64,000 bases of DNA from Tethya wilhelma (GCA_964030475.1 CAXIPT010000003.1:502797-566796), one strand, 5' to 3'. Shown: positions 1 through 12,212, numbered from the stretch's first letter. Translations and numbers: made by a program. Notes: generated from the letters alone by a model not told the origin.

Positions 1-342
1 ATGCAACGTGCTGTAGAGTTTCGTTTCTCGGATATCTCTACTCTGGTTTGAGAGGCTGTGGTTGATCTGATTGGTCATTTTGTGCTCATTCAACCTCGTC
101 TCACCTCCCAGTATTATGATATTATCTGTGAACGTATTTGAGTGAGTCACTAACATAGAGTTTGGATGAATATTGTCATATATACGATTGTGGTCCAAGT
201 CAAGCCTACGTTGTCCAAACTATAATGAAGTGGATATCATTTGAATCCTCTAGGTGTGCTGAATTGAACAGCTTTGCAGCGCTCATAAGCTCCTGACAAT
301 ATCTATGTACAATATCTACAATGTCTACAATAAGTGTATGTT

Positions 343-344
<2 letters not shown>

Positions 345-422
<78 letters not shown>
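345..422. repeat. (TG)n microsatellite ending at an N
   Basis: About 39 uninterrupted TG units run straight into an N at 423, which suggests that the true length is unresolved. Confidence 0.95.
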
Positions 423-526
423 NGAAATTATAGCAGTAAAAAATAGTGCATATTATGTATCAAGATTTAATTCATTACAGAAATTGTTGGAAAGTGTTTT
501 ACTGTTAAGTTGTAAGGACTCGGTGT

Positions 527-527
<1 letters not shown>

Positions 528-571
<44 letters not shown>
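528..571. repeat. (AC)n microsatellite
   Basis: Perfect AC dinucleotide tract of 44 bases. Confidence 0.95.
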
Positions 572-573
<2 letters not shown>

Positions 574-879
574 TCATCAAAGTCTTCAGCAATGCAGAGA
601 AATACAGCTAGCCAACGTGTTGTTTTGTTGTCATGACAGCGAGTGTAGCTTGACCTCCTGCTACAAATTCTACCTTCTAACAACATCAGTTTCTTGTCTT
701 TCTCTCTCCCACCAGTAGCCATTGTTAGTCTTGGAGCTCTGCTAAAAAAAGAAACTGGTCTACACTTAGCTATATATACAAAGAAATTTCTTAGCAGTTT
801 TGTAACTCCACATGCAAGTTTTGGGGAAAGAAGCCAAACATTGAGCAAATGGTGTTGATAAAACAATTCAGTTTAGAAA

Positions 880-1054
880 GATGGTCCATTTCTCAGAAGG
901 ACAGAATTTCTCAGGATAGCATGGATGGTTTATTTCTCAGGACAACATACAGTAGATGGTCCATTTCTCAGGACAGTATGGATAATTCATTTTTTAGGAC
1001 AACACAAATGGTCCATTTCTCAGGACAGCATTGAGGGTCCATTTCTCAGAATAG
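880..1054. repeat. Minisatellite based on GGTCCATTTCTCAGGACA
   Basis: At least six degenerate copies of a unit built on GGTCCATTTCTCAGGACA, with irregular spacing of roughly 22-35 bases. The short reading frames across it come from the repeat and do not look like a gene. Confidence 0.8.
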
Positions 1055-1394
1055 TTGGAGGGAGTAATTATCAAATTATTAACAAAGCGGGCACTTACAA
1101 AACTAGACATTTAGTTATTGTAGTAATTTTGAAAACTAGTGTTTATAAAACTACACAATAAGGTTGTGAGCAGCTGTTCTTTGCGCTGATGTTAGTTTGA
1201 TGTAGTTGTTGATACACAATAGCCACAGAACCACAGCATTAAAATATAATTATTGTCCAACAATAACAGTCCAAGGTTACTGAGTCATGTCTACATTTGT
1301 ACATTCCAAATTGTAGAGGATAAAGGTTAATTAGTGGCGAATTAAAACAATGTTAATTAGTACAAATTATCAATTTCGAAAACTACTATCAATC

Positions 1395-1398
<4 letters not shown>

Positions 1399-1464
<66 letters not shown>

Positions 1465-1562
1465 AATTCACACCATGCAAATAGCTACATTTAACACAAC
1501 TTAAAGTTCAAAGTACAGTGCTTCACCAGAGTAAGCAAGTGATTTACACATCAAATTGCGAG
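1399..1562. repeat. (CT)n tract plus 98 bp shared inverted with 15703-15854
   Basis: A (CT)n tract (about 1399-1464) followed by 98 bases (1465-1562) that recur as an exact reverse complement at 15703-15800, again beside a microsatellite. The second copy starts one base after the N at 15702. Confidence 0.85.
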
Positions 1563-1614
1563 TGACGTCAATGTAGCAACATATGTGCTGTCTTTAGACC
1601 ATCACCGTGATAAC

Positions 1615-1782
1615 ATAATAGTCTCCGACCACCCTCTGGTGGACTAGAATTAAGAGTTGGGTTATAAACTAACTTATAAGCCATCTTACCTATCTCTGTT
1701 GACAACATAATGGTCTCCTACCACCCTCTGGTGGACTGGAATTAACTTGTAAGGCATCCTACCACCCTCTGGTGACCAAGTT
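1615..1782 (+). repeat. Dispersed repeat cluster 1, CCACCCTCTGGTGG core
   Basis: Two to three copies of a unit whose core is GTCTCCTACCACCCTCTGG, followed by GTGGACTAGAATTAA and a spacer ending TATCTCTGTTGACAACATAA. The full unit is roughly 85-95 bases. The family recurs at 2889-3192, 17649-17883 and, inverted, 18684-18856. Confidence 0.85.
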
Positions 1783-2520
1783 GCAAGAGATAGAAATGAA
1801 ATAGGCTTGATTTAAGTGACTGTTCTGTATGCCAGCCCTAAACATTGACATCTGCACACCAGTCAGAACTGAGTCCAACACATATGCTGCCTTCTCAGGT
1901 TTCACAAACGGCAGAATAGGGCCATATTGAATTAATACTTCTGTACCAAGCAACAATATTTAGTCTCAAATATCACCATTTTGAGACTGTATATGGTTAA
2001 TGGTTAATATGACACAAATGGACCACTGATACCCTGGCATATAATATTGAAGCTGGGTGTAATAAAAAAAAAATAGATTCAAAAATGTTAAACTTTTATA
2101 TCAATACTTTAGGTTAAATAAATCTTTTCTACAGCTGTGACTAAACACACACACAGGCCTGCTATGACACAATAAGGATATAACTAGCCAAAGGTTTAGA
2201 GTCTCAATCATATGATCTCCTTATGTTTGGAGACTAGAATCTTCGGGTTTAAGCCTCAAGCAGGGGAATTCACAAAGGGTTAACGATTTATTTCCTTACA
2301 TCTCAATAACAAACAATGCTGTGCACTTTGACCCTTCCCTTTGAAGTCGCTAACCATCCTTGAATAAGATGAAAGAGTTACAAATTACTTTTAGTAGTAA
2401 CTAAATAATCAATAATTATGTAATTTGCTAAAAGTACACAGTTGTATAATTAAACTCTCTCACCCCTTTAATAATTTAATGTAATTAATGAACCACTATT
2501 GAGATAAACACACGCAGTGT

Positions 2521-2575
2521 CACACACACACACACACACACACAGTGAACACATACACTTACATTGAATCAAGGN

Positions 2576-2608
<33 letters not shown>
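2521..2608. repeat. Two (CA)n tracts around an N
   Basis: Two CA tracts separated by about 30 bases of unique sequence and an N at 2575. Confidence 0.9.
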
Positions 2609-2611
<3 letters not shown>

Positions 2612-2888
2612 CAACTCTCTCCCTATTGAGTACGTCACATAATCACAGGTAAGTCCCCAGACAACATCAAGACACAGCAACACATCCTTCTAGAACACAT
2701 GACAACTGCCTCACAACATGATGGTACTTCTTCCTCAAAGTGGAACTATCTTCAAAGGAAAGGTCACAAAAGGTCACCCAATATTTACCTCAGAACAGAC
2801 CATGTACTGTTACAGCAACAAGTAGCTTGAACTGCAAACAGCAAACAAACTATACTCAAGGTGGCATGATGGCTTGAACACAACAACA

Positions 2889-3192
2889 AAATGGTCTCCT
2901 ACCCAACACTCTCTGGTGGACTAGAATTAAAGAGTTGAGTTATAAACTAACTTGTAAGCCATCATGGCTATCTCTGTTGACAACATAATGGTCTCCTACC
3001 ACCCTCTGGTGGACTAGAATTAAAAAAAACTAACATGTAAGCCATCTTGCCTATCTCTGTTGACAACATAATGGTCTCCTACCACCCTCTGGTGGACTAG
3101 AATTAAAAAAAACTAACATGTAAGCCATCTTGCCTATCTCTGTTGACAACATAATGGTCTCCTACCACCCTCTGGTGGACTAGAATTAAGAG
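2889..3192 (+). repeat. Dispersed repeat cluster 2 (four tandem units)
   Basis: Four consecutive units of the CCACCCTCTGGTGG family. The last two are almost identical, including an A-run after GAATTA, so this is the most regular tandem array of the family here. Confidence 0.9.
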
Positions 3193-3537
3193 CTAACAAC
3201 TTCTCTTTCCAAGCACACAGTGAGTATATCATAACATAAAAACCTACACCCAGGGTCCAAACTCATGTGCAGTTACAAGCCAGATAGTAATTCTATATCT
3301 CGATCAAGGATCGCTCAGTGCTGTGATCAAAATGGCGTGACCACATTAAAGCTGGTGGCTATAACTTCAACCATACACCATTGTACAAGGGAGTATACCA
3401 CTGTGGGGTGAACTTTGACCTGATTGAAAGGGACCACAGTCAAAACTGTTTGATTTATGTCATTAGCAAATGAACAACACACACTTTGTGGGTTAGCGGC
3501 TTAATGGATAACCATCTCTCCCCCCCTCCCCTCCCCA

Positions 3538-3540
<3 letters not shown>

Positions 3541-3575
<35 letters not shown>
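3541..3575. repeat. (CA)n microsatellite
   Basis: CA dinucleotide tract following a C-rich stretch. Confidence 0.9.
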
Positions 3576-3580
<5 letters not shown>

Positions 3581-4490
3581 GTATTCTGTTCCGTTCGATG
3601 ACCCATATTCAAGTCAGCAACCTTCCTGTTTGTCTGTAATCTCTCCAATGTCTCTGTAGTGGCCATCTCTTCAGTTCAATATGACAACCACCTCGAAATT
3701 CACTCCCCAACAATTACAAAAAAAAACTTTGTTAAATACTTCTCTTCCTTGTCTAGTGATCGATTCCTTCACTATTTGATTTATTCTTGGTTTTCGCAGA
3801 GTCACTACTTCATTCGGTGTAATCTCTTTTACAAAAGTCTCAATTCCAAAGATCTTTGAAACAAGTAGTACTTTCTTTCTCTCTCTTTGTTGATCTAAGG
3901 TGGCTGTGCTAAATATTGCTAACTAAACTGTAACTGTAACGTAGACTGTCAATAATAAATAAATGTTTATAATATGTGATCATTAACTAGCCACAGTTAT
4001 TTAGCTGACCTCAGCTATGGAAGATAGTTTTTGTGTACCTACAACTCTTACTTATAGTCATCAACTTGAGCTACGACCTTTGCGACAGTGCCATCACTCA
4101 GATCAAGGTACTCCGTCACCCAATTGCCAAGAAACCACTTCGTGTGTGTATGTCTCTAGCTGAGTGTGCGTGACAGTCACGGAAGATTTATTTTCACGTT
4201 TTCTCTCTCTCTCTCTCTTGCTCTGTTCGGAGTGCACAGCCTTTCAGTCGATCCACGTTCACGTTGACAGAGATCGTGTTTGATTAGAAACGGTTGGTGT
4301 TGTTTTTCTTTCTCTCTCCGCGGCCTTTCTCACGCCACACACACACACGTACACATAGTCTAGAGGACACAATTCAACATCGCCAAATTGAAGTGTTTAG
4401 GTGATTATGTAACCGCGCAGTGTCACGTACCAAGTGGGGTTTGTGGGGCTAATTAATCACTCAGACGAGAAAAAAATTCATTTTTAAGAT

Positions 4491-6017
4491 ATGGCTGAGT
4501 CAGCAGTTTCACAGTTGAAGATGAATCTCGCCAGATGGTTCTCTTCGTTCAGCACGCAAAAGACGAGCGACAAGTCGTCACAAAGAAGGGTAAGCTGTAG
4601 TTTACAATGTTGATGGCCTTAATGGAGAAACTGAGCGGTTTGTATTGCATTTCTAGAGAAGAAACAAAGTTGTATTGATTCTAAATAATGCGCACCAGCC
4701 ATGAGCTTGGTAGTCCCAGCTAGTCCTGCCAATCTACGAGTCTTGTTAGATTAAATCTGCATGAATACTTTGTTCAAGCAATTCAAGGAAAGGATTTTGA
4801 TATCAGATTGATTAGTATTGCTGAAGAATAAGTTCATGCATACACACACACACACACACACACGCACACACACACACACGCACTCAGGGTGAGGAACATC
4901 GCTATCAGCAGTTAGATGATGACCAACCTCACAACCCTTACACAGAGGTCCAGGTCTTATCAGGCCACTCTGCTAGTGTGCACCAAATAGCCAGGATTGA
5001 TGAAACCAGGTACAGAATTGTTTGCTACAGCAAATAATTGTATAAAAACTATTTTTATGGAGTAAGATATTCTGTGTAAAGATGATTAATAGCTGATTTT
5101 TTTGTAGATTTATATTTGAGAATCAAGCAGGTGTCCCCTATATACCGTATAGCCGGAAATATTGACGGGGATTTTAATTTGACAGTTTGACAGTCAAAGT
5201 CCCAAGTCGTGCGCATGCACAAATCGTTAAATTTAAATTCGTCAATATTTTTATTTTATGTTCTGCGGAGCAAACCGTCAAATTTTTTGACCGTCAATAT
5301 TTCCGGTTATACGGTAATATTATATCGCACATATCCTAAATACTCATTTCCAAGCATAATTTATCACAGATTGCTAAAAGTATATAACCTTTCTTTCTTC
5401 AGATTTGTGTCGGCCTCAAATGATGGCACTGCAATCATCTGGGACGCAGAGGTTGGTACAGTGAAGGATTTGTATTGTACATTTTGTGTTGAATCTTGGA
5501 TGCAAAATGTATACAAGTTCCATGACAATGGTTGGTCGTTAGAAGCTGGGACTTGCACCATTGTGATCAGCATGAAGAGATCTTATATGGTTTATTTTGA
5601 AAATTGGAATTTCGTCAAAAATCACACTCCACCAAAGGCTATATATAATCCATGGTGTTGATAATTTTGGTCAAAATTTAACTCTCGCAATAAACCATGA
5701 GCTTGAATAACACACTGATCACAATGGTATCAATCTCAATACGATCTTCCTGGACTGAGATACAGCCCAGAATGTATCTTAATGACAAACACATTTAGTA
5801 CTAGTTTTCCATAATATAAGCTATAAATAGGTGCTAACAAATTTTAATTTCACAATATAATTATTGTTGTTGATCTCCCTGTAGACTGGAGCCAAGCTAT
5901 GTGTCCTGTCTGGTCATGAGGGACCAGTCACCTGCCTCCTCCCACTACAGCCTCTGAATGAGTCGTGTGAACCTTATTTCATAGTGACAGCTTCTACCAC
6001 TGGCACCATTAGGGTGA

Positions 6018-6084
<67 letters not shown>

Positions 6085-6556
6085 GTCATTAATGTACCAC
6101 TCCCACATGCCACACCCCACATTAATTAATTCAGATATGGGATCTCAGTATTGATGCAACATATCAACAAGGCCTTGGGTCAAAGGTCATCAGCGAAAAT
6201 AGCGGAGCAGTAAAGGTATATACTCAGTACCCCAAACAACATTGGCAAAGAATTATCTGACATTGTGTGTGTGTTTCAGTGTCTTGTTGAGCTCAGCCAT
6301 GAGATCGTATGTTCCGGAGGTCGTGACCTTTGTCTGTGGTCCAGAAATGGTCACTGTCTATCTCATTATGACAGGAGCTCCCTTGAAGAGACCAGTGAGT
6401 GGACTGAGAGGTTTTTAATTTGACGACCCCTTACCAAATGGTTGCTGTGCTAGAGTTTCCTCTATGTCAATGTAGGTAATGTTCACTCGGTACTGAAGCT
6501 TGAAGGTAGACATTTTGGAGTTGTGGCTGCTTCAGAATATAACACACTAGGTATCT

Positions 6557-6587
<31 letters not shown>

Positions 6588-7622
6588 ACTTTAACGAGTA
6601 ACCATGTCTTTATATCGAATGCTTACTGAGTGTTTAATTATTAACCGTGTTGACCTCTAACCTTTGTGCTGTTTGACCTCTAACCTTTGTCCTCCCTGAC
6701 CTTCCAGCGGTGTTTGACATCAAGAAGTCCACCATGACTGAGGTGGATAAATACGAGCTGGTGTTTGTACGCTACCTCCTCAGCACCCATAGAGATGTCA
6801 TCAAATGCCTCACGTCAATATCAGGTATGGTTGACAAGTGTGCAATGCACTTTCAATTGTCATATAATATTATTTTCTAAGAATTTGGTGCATACCTCTT
6901 ATTATTCAGTACCTTTCACCGTATAAATGAATATTTATCTCCACCAATTGTAAAAGTTAAATTGTCATACATACCGTACAGTATATGTAATGCCACACAC
7001 GCTCACTGGTGAAATACTTTTAAAAATTCAGCATAATTAACTTAAACATAAATATTTTTGTACCTAATTTTTAGAATATATGTAGATTCTACATTGATTT
7101 TTTTTGCTCGACACACACACCTCCTCCCCAGCTAACCTCTTTGCCTCTGGCTCCAAAGAAGGACTCATTGTCCTGTGGTCCACCAACAGCCTCAACCCGA
7201 TGAAGATGTTCCAATGTGCTGACTCAGCATCTCTCATGACCCAGTCCCTCCGTGAGCCTATGCCCTCCTCTCTTCTACACACCGATACGGAGATAAACCA
7301 CATCCTGGCCCTCTCCGAAGTTAGTGTGCTTTAAATAGAATAACACCCCCCATATTTTTTCTAAGTTTCACAATGTTTGGGCTGTGTGTGTGGATTTGCT
7401 GTACAATGTACATGTACTCTTATAAAGTTTACTGAATAGCGTGTAAATATGGCGAGAATTAAAGTTGGCGAATTGGTGAATTATTTTTCGAATCGCCAAA
7501 CAGTTTTATACACACACACTTTCAATGCAGTGTGCAGAATTGAATTGCCAATCACTCTAAAAAGCTAGTTCACCAAATTTTAAGCCCACCAAATTTACCT
7601 GCTATACGTTATGCTGTTAAGA

Positions 7623-7664
<42 letters not shown>

Positions 7665-8876
7665 GCTATCTCTTTGCCGCCGTTGGTAGTGGGTTCAAAG
7701 TCTATGATGTTCTAACGTACGAGGACAACCAGGGTCATCCCAAACCTCTCGCCTCCAACACCTCCGCACACCAAGACCCAATCACTTGCATGGAGTTCCT
7801 GGGAGAAAAGTAAGAAGAACCAGCCTCATTTCCTGGCTCCTAGCTTCTTTTTTGTCAATATTGCTTCAAAAATGTAATAGGAGTATGAGAATGACGCTTC
7901 TAAAGAAGAACATTTAGCTTGCTTGAAGTGCTAATGTTCATCTGGTTTGAGAATGCCGGTAGAAAAAAATCAAATAACTTTCTTATTATCCAACTGAATT
8001 CAAAATTTCAAGCACCATTGGAAAGCGCTCGTTCTCCCCGTTCTTTTGATTGCTTTTCCAGCTTCCTACACCTTACCAGTCAAACGTTAGCTATTTTGTC
8101 CCATATGAAGAGTATTGAAAAATGAATCTCATTATTTCACTTCTGGTGGCATTCTCAAACCAGATGGACTTTAGCTTGCAGTATGTGAATCATTTTGTGT
8201 TGGTTGTTACTACATGTCTATGTAGGTCGATGTTGATGACAGCCTCTGAGGATGGGTCTGTCCGACTTTGGGGTAACCCCAATAGGCTGCGAAGAGATAA
8301 TGGTGTGTGTGTGTGTGTGTGTGTGTGAGTGTGTGTCTGCCTTTCTATACTAACCACGATATTTTCTCCAGATTCACCTACTGCTGGTAGTGATGGATCA
8401 GCTACACAGGGGAAGATGTCTCTTGAAGACTTTTTAGGAATCGAGTAAGTTTTTGCTCGTATAAACGTATCTTTGTAAGAAAACTAGTTTCAAGATGGCT
8501 CTCTCTCTCTCTCTCTCTCTCAGCATCAACCAGCTCCGTAGCAGAAGGAGGACGTCCTCCATCATCCCTGTCACTCCGACACTCCTGGGTGATCTTCTAC
8601 TCCACAAAACACCTGTTGAGGTAAGTGGGCGTGGCTTTGTTTTATCGTAATATTTCGACTGATTTCATAAAGGTGTGATGGATAAAAATTAATAAAGTTT
8701 AAAATTTCTTGAGCTATATAATTATGTACGGTGTTAGATTTTCTTCTTTTCATCTTCAACAGGTGGTGTTAAACCTCGGTAAATATGGAATTGTGACTTC
8801 GACAGTGGATGGATCAATATTTATTTGGAAGGTTAGGTAGTAAACTGCAATGGTCAATTGTTGCTCTGAGGCTTGA

Positions 8877-8914
<38 letters not shown>

Positions 8915-8989
8915 TGTCTGTAGGATGGAGAGAAGGAGAGAGAGAAAAGAGACATGGAGATTCGATCACATCTCCAAGGAGATAGCTAG
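4491..8989 (+). CDS. WDR41: WDR41-like WD40 repeat protein
   Basis: Fifteen exons: 4491-4589, 4888-5009, 5403-5451, 5885-6013, 6135-6215, 6280-6394, 6476-6550, 6708-6824, 7132-7319, about 7664-7809, 8226-8302, 8372-8444, 8524-8620, 8763-8831 and 8924-8989 (stop TAG). Phases agree throughout and total about 500 residues; vertebrate WDR41 is near 460. WD strands are obvious, for example FVSASNDGTAIIWDAETG, IVTASTTGTIRIWD, LFASGSKEGLIVLW, TASEDGSVRLWG and STVDGSIFIWK. The early NPYTE followed by a VLSGH WD start matches WDR41 as I remember it. In vertebrates WDR41 joins C9orf72 and SMCR8 in a lysosome-linked autophagy and GTPase-regulating complex. That role here is inferred from family only. 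Exon 10 lacks a visible AG acceptor because a (CT)n tract precedes it. The start is the first ATG after a CpG-richer leader. Another seven-bladed WD protein remains possible. Confidence 0.7.
5143..5316. mobile_element. MITE in WDR41 intron 2
   Basis: A 174-bp element with about 26-bp terminal inverted repeats beginning TACCGTATAGCCGGAAATAT, with one mismatch between the two ends. It codes for nothing. The second copy of this intron (about 11205-11240) lacks it, so it is an insertion with a visible empty site. A longer relative lies at 49921-50133 in inverted orientation. Confidence 0.85.
5538..5762. mobile_element. Foldback element, TATCTCAGCCTAGGAAGG family
   Basis: Left side contains GCTGGGACTTGCACCATTGT and right side its approximate inverse followed by a GGACTGAGATA end. 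Related copies lie near 11470-11700, 12213-12475, 39565-39811 and 53690-53870. The open frame running on from WDR41 exon 3 into this sequence is intron read-through, because the donor at 5452 leads in phase to exon 4. Confidence 0.65.
6017..6082. repeat. (GA)n microsatellite
   Basis: Long perfect GA tract immediately after the exon 4 donor of the WDR41-like gene. Confidence 0.95.
7440..7612. mobile_element. Degenerate MITE, TATAGC-end family
   Basis: Left end TAGCGTGTAAATATGGCGAG and right end approximately inverse (CACCAAATTTACCTGCTATA). The interior is AT-rich and non-coding. Similar ends occur at 36284-36493 and 38609-38695. Confidence 0.5.
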
Positions 8990-9075
8990 AAGACGCTTGT
9001 GTCTCTATTGATGTATATACTGTTGTGTGTATAGGCTTTTATATGTTTCTGATCAGTACGTGGCGTGTTCAAGCT

Positions 9076-9077
<2 letters not shown>

Positions 9078-9126
<49 letters not shown>
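9078..9126. repeat. (TG)n microsatellite in WDR41 3' UTR
   Basis: TG tract lying between the WDR41 stop and its AATAAA. Confidence 0.9.
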
Positions 9127-9130
<4 letters not shown>

Positions 9131-9200
9131 TTTTTATTTCACTTGTGAAAAATTCTTATGTTTCATTTAATTGAGTTAAAATCTCGATCAATTTTCAAGA

Positions 9201-9206
9201 AATAAA
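9201..9206 (+). terminator. Polyadenylation signal of the WDR41-like gene
   Basis: AATAAA about 210 bases after the stop codon, on the coding strand. Confidence 0.6.
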
Positions 9207-9290
9207 CACAGTAGCCAAAAGCTGCATCTCTCATGTGTGCACTAGAATAAATATGTTGGTACACACTTCAACAATGACATGATTCAAGTC

Positions 9291-9296
9291 TTTATT
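9291..9296 (-). terminator. Polyadenylation signal of the convergent minus-strand gene
   Basis: TTTATT on the plus strand, AATAAA on the minus strand, only about ten bases beyond the stop of the 9305-10552 gene. The two convergent transcripts therefore end within about 100 bases of each other. Confidence 0.6.
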
Positions 9297-9304
9297 GTTA
9301 TGGT

Positions 9305-10552
9305 TTATTCTTTCAATGTCTTTAAGAGAGTACAGAGATGTTCTGGCGTGAGCGATCCATGAAGGCTTTCTGAGACTTGAACCACAATAGTAGAAGGTCT
9401 CCCAATCTGAAAATCAAGACTGAGCTCACAGCGAACGCCACCTGACATTTTGTCGAGAAGCAATCCAATGATTTTAAACTTCTTCTTCAAATCTTTTCCT
9501 TTTTCCAACCTGTGATTAAGCTTACTAACGAGCAACATATGGAGACCTGCAATCACTTCTCCAGTCTTCTCAGGAATAAAATGTGGAGAAGTGCCAGTTA
9601 GTCCTGGTCTTTGGTGACTATTTTCAATTGTATAAACCTCTTCATCACTAGTACTTGTTTCGGAGCAATCTGTAGTCCAATCAGCACTTGACGCTGAAGA
9701 GTCGACTACAAGAGCTTTTTGTTTGATGATAATGTCTGGAGCACCACCAAAAAAGTAAAAACGCTTATTGGTTTCTGTGCCGAATACAATCTTATGCATA
9801 CGGGTGAACCATAACTGGCCTAAAAGAGCTGTGTAAAATACTTTCTGGTCGGACAAAACAACCTTAACACCACGAACTAGACGCTCTGTCCAAAGATTCT
9901 CAGGCCACATTGAAGGAGGTGTATCAGAGCTAGTAAAAGGCGTATCTATGTCGTTCTCTGTCTTTCTAGCGATTTTCTCCAGTAGACTTATGTCATCTTC
10001 GAGGTAATTGTAACCACATCCTTTTGTATTGTGATAGTGTTTGTAGCAATTAAGCACATACTCATTGTCATAAAAAAAAGGTAACAGTGCTAAGAGCTCC
10101 GTCTTCGAAGCTCGTACTGAAAAGGGATCTTCATATGGAGGGCTTATTTTCCCCACACTCGCAGAGATACTTATATAGCTAGCAAAAAAGTTGGAGTATT
10201 TGACACTCGAACAGGCTACATGAACATCTTGGCCATGTTGATACACATACACCACCTTGTCCTCAGAAGATTGTCTTAAGACGAACTCTCCTTCTGTGAG
10301 CTTTCCTGTAATATGGAAGGTGTCCATAACTTGGGAGGTGTCTTCTCTGATAATTTTCTGCATATCTTCATGGCAGATATGTTTAAGAGGAATCACTAAA
10401 CTTGACGGTTTCGATTCTTCTACCGTCTTTTGCCAGTAGAAGCGTAGGCCAAAATACAGATAATCAACTTCACATCCAACGCAACTCTGTGGAAAGTATA
10501 TACTCAAGATATAATATGGAGATAAGATACTTATTGGCACTAAATATCTCAA
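9305..10552 (-). CDS. Unrecognised protein, possible degenerate PD-(D/E)XK fold
   Basis: An open frame of 415 codons, probably the large last exon of a longer gene. The sequence CTTTCCACAG before 10486 looks like an acceptor, and the sequence beyond it differs between the two copies here as introns do, so the true exon probably starts at 10486 with SCVGCEVDYLYFGL. I do not recognise the family. In the C-terminal half, FFGGAPDIIIKQKALVVD resembles the PD...(D/E)xK core of restriction-like nucleases, but the expected lysine after VVD is missing, followed by a serine- and acid-rich loop and PEKTGEVIAGLHML. That comparison is weak. No signal peptide or membrane helix is seen. Upstream exons were not found. 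A partial second copy is at 12477-13037. Confidence 0.55.
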   Translation of the reverse strand: MRYLVPISILSPYYILSIYFPQSCVGCEVDYLYFGLRFYWQKTVEESKPSSLVIPLKHICHEDMQKIIREDTSQVMDTFHITGKLTEGEFVLRQSSEDKVVYVYQHGQDVHVACSSVKYSNFFASYISISASVGKISPPYEDPFSVRASKTELLALLPFFYDNEYVLNCYKHYHNTKGCGYNYLEDDISLLEKIARKTENDIDTPFTSSDTPPSMWPENLWTERLVRGVKVVLSDQKVFYTALLGQLWFTRMHKIVFGTETNKRFYFFGGAPDIIIKQKALVVDSSASSADWTTDCSETSTSDEEVYTIENSHQRPGLTGTSPHFIPEKTGEVIAGLHMLLVSKLNHRLEKGKDLKKKFKIIGLLLDKMSGGVRCELSLDFQIGRPSTIVVQVSESLHGSLTPEHLCTLLKTLKE

Positions 10553-10894
10553 GTTAGATCATAAATGAGTACACAATTAGCTAGTAGCGATTTAGTATCA
10601 TGCGCTGAATACGACCATACTCTGTTGGTGGATCCTCAACTTATTCATGTCATCATACCCGCACATACTCTCAACGATATTTCCAGTAAATTTAGCTATA
10701 ATATTTTTGAAATCAAACATTTAAATACTGTATTCGACGAGAAGCCTACCTTTTTGGCGGATGGAGGCATACAGAAATTATGATCTGCCATTTCTAGAAC
10801 CACTAACACACTCTCCTGGCAAGTTCACATACAGTTGGCAGGTACTAGGCGGTCATAGATATGACAGAGCCTANAGCGACAAGGCTCTATATGT

Positions 10895-10938
<44 letters not shown>

Positions 10939-12085
10939 CACTCAGGGTGAGGAACACCGCTATCAGCAGTTAGATGATGACCAACCTCACAACCCCTACA
11001 CAGAGGTCCAGGTCTTATCAGGCCACTCTGCTAGTGTGCACCAAATAGCCAGGATTGATGAAACCAGGTACAGAATCGTTTCCTATAGCTATATTATAGC
11101 AAATAATTGTATAAAAACTATTTTTATGGAGTAAAATATTTTGTGTAAAGATGATTAATAGCTGATTTTTTGCAGATTCACTTTTGAGGATCAGAGCAGG
11201 TGTCCCCTATAATTATAATATATAATTATTATATCGTACATATCCTCAATACAATCGGAATCATTTCCAAGCATAATTTATCATAGGTTGCTAAAAGTAT
11301 ACAACCTTTCTTTCTTCAGATTTGTGTCGGCCTCAAATGATGGCACTGCAATCATCTGGGACGCCGAGGTTGGTACAATGAAGGGTTTGTGTTGTACATT
11401 TTGTGTTGAATCTTGGATGCAAAATGTATACAAGTTCCCTGACAACGGTTGGTCGTTAGAAGCTGGGACCTGCACCATTGTGATCAGCATGAAGAGTTCT
11501 TCCAAATAATATGGTTTATTTTGAAATTGGAATTTTGTCAAAAATCACACTCGACCAAAGGCTATATATAATCACTGGTTTTGATGATTTGGTCAAAATT
11601 ATTTAACTCTTGCAATAAACCATTATCAACTGAAAGATTTCTTCACACTGATCACAATGGTACCAATCCCAGCTCAATACAACCTTCCTAGATACACAGG
11701 AATGCACTGAACAAAGTAAAACCACTCAGAGAAAAACTAGAACGAAACAGACTCAGGAAACTCAAACGCCTATAGACAACGAAAATACTTTTACTCTTAT
11801 ATCCATTTCAATTTTGTTTGTGAAAATGATAAAAAACTTATTGATAAAAAAATTGTTTATTATAATTGTTGACAAACTTTTAAAGAAGCAACAATAGTAA
11901 GAAACAAACACGCGCAGCTCCCTCTCATATTCAACCAACTAACCGCTAAAGCACTCAGGAAAAGCAATCTATACCGACACTATGGAGGCTGAATATCGGC
12001 ACAGGCGCATGTAGTTCCCACCCATCCTGACTGTATCACTTCAATACGACCTTCCTAGGCTGAGATAGGCTTGGTAATGTGTTGC

Positions 12086-12196
12086 TGGGTTCTTGGTTTC
12101 TCATCACGTATGATGGTTTTAGGTTCTTGGTTTCTCATCACGTATGATGGTTTTAGGTTCTTGGTTTCTCATCACTGTATGATGGTATAGGTTCTC
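12086..12196. repeat. 34-bp tandem repeat, three copies
   Basis: Three head-to-tail copies of a unit starting GGTTCTTGGTTTCTCATCAC. The first two are identical and the third has small changes. Confidence 0.9.
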
Positions 12197-12212
12197 AACA
12201 CATTATCAAGAA

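Larger units (their letters stand above)
1..4490. other. Repeat-rich region without a supported gene
   Basis: No convincing exon chain is visible on either strand. The stretch holds microsatellites, a small minisatellite (880-1054), two clusters of a dispersed repeat (1615-1782 and 2889-3192) and single Ns at 423 and 2575. The last 400 bases are presumably the WDR41-like promoter and 5' UTR. A short protein-like stretch near 4045-4150 is open on both strands and could not be assigned. Confidence 0.6.

Noticed and set aside
3659..3859. 66-codon frame
   Set aside because: Low-complexity AT-rich composition, no domain, no splice partners.
4040..4155. Protein-like stretch upstream of WDR41, open on both strands
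   Set aside because: The minus strand reads WFLGNWVTEYLDLSDGTVAK and the plus strand VINLSYDLCDSAITQIK with splice-like borders. The strand could not be decided and no neighbouring exon was found.
5452..5661. Extension of WDR41 exon 3 as an open frame of about 70 codons
   Set aside because: The donor GTTGGT at 5452 leads in phase to exon 4 with WD40 sequence (TGAKLCVLSGHEGPVTC); the extension is intron plus a foldback element.
10565..10783. 72-codon plus-strand frame upstream of the minus-strand orphan gene
   Set aside because: The near-identical second copy at 13062-13280 has several single-base gaps that destroy the frame, so coding is not supported.
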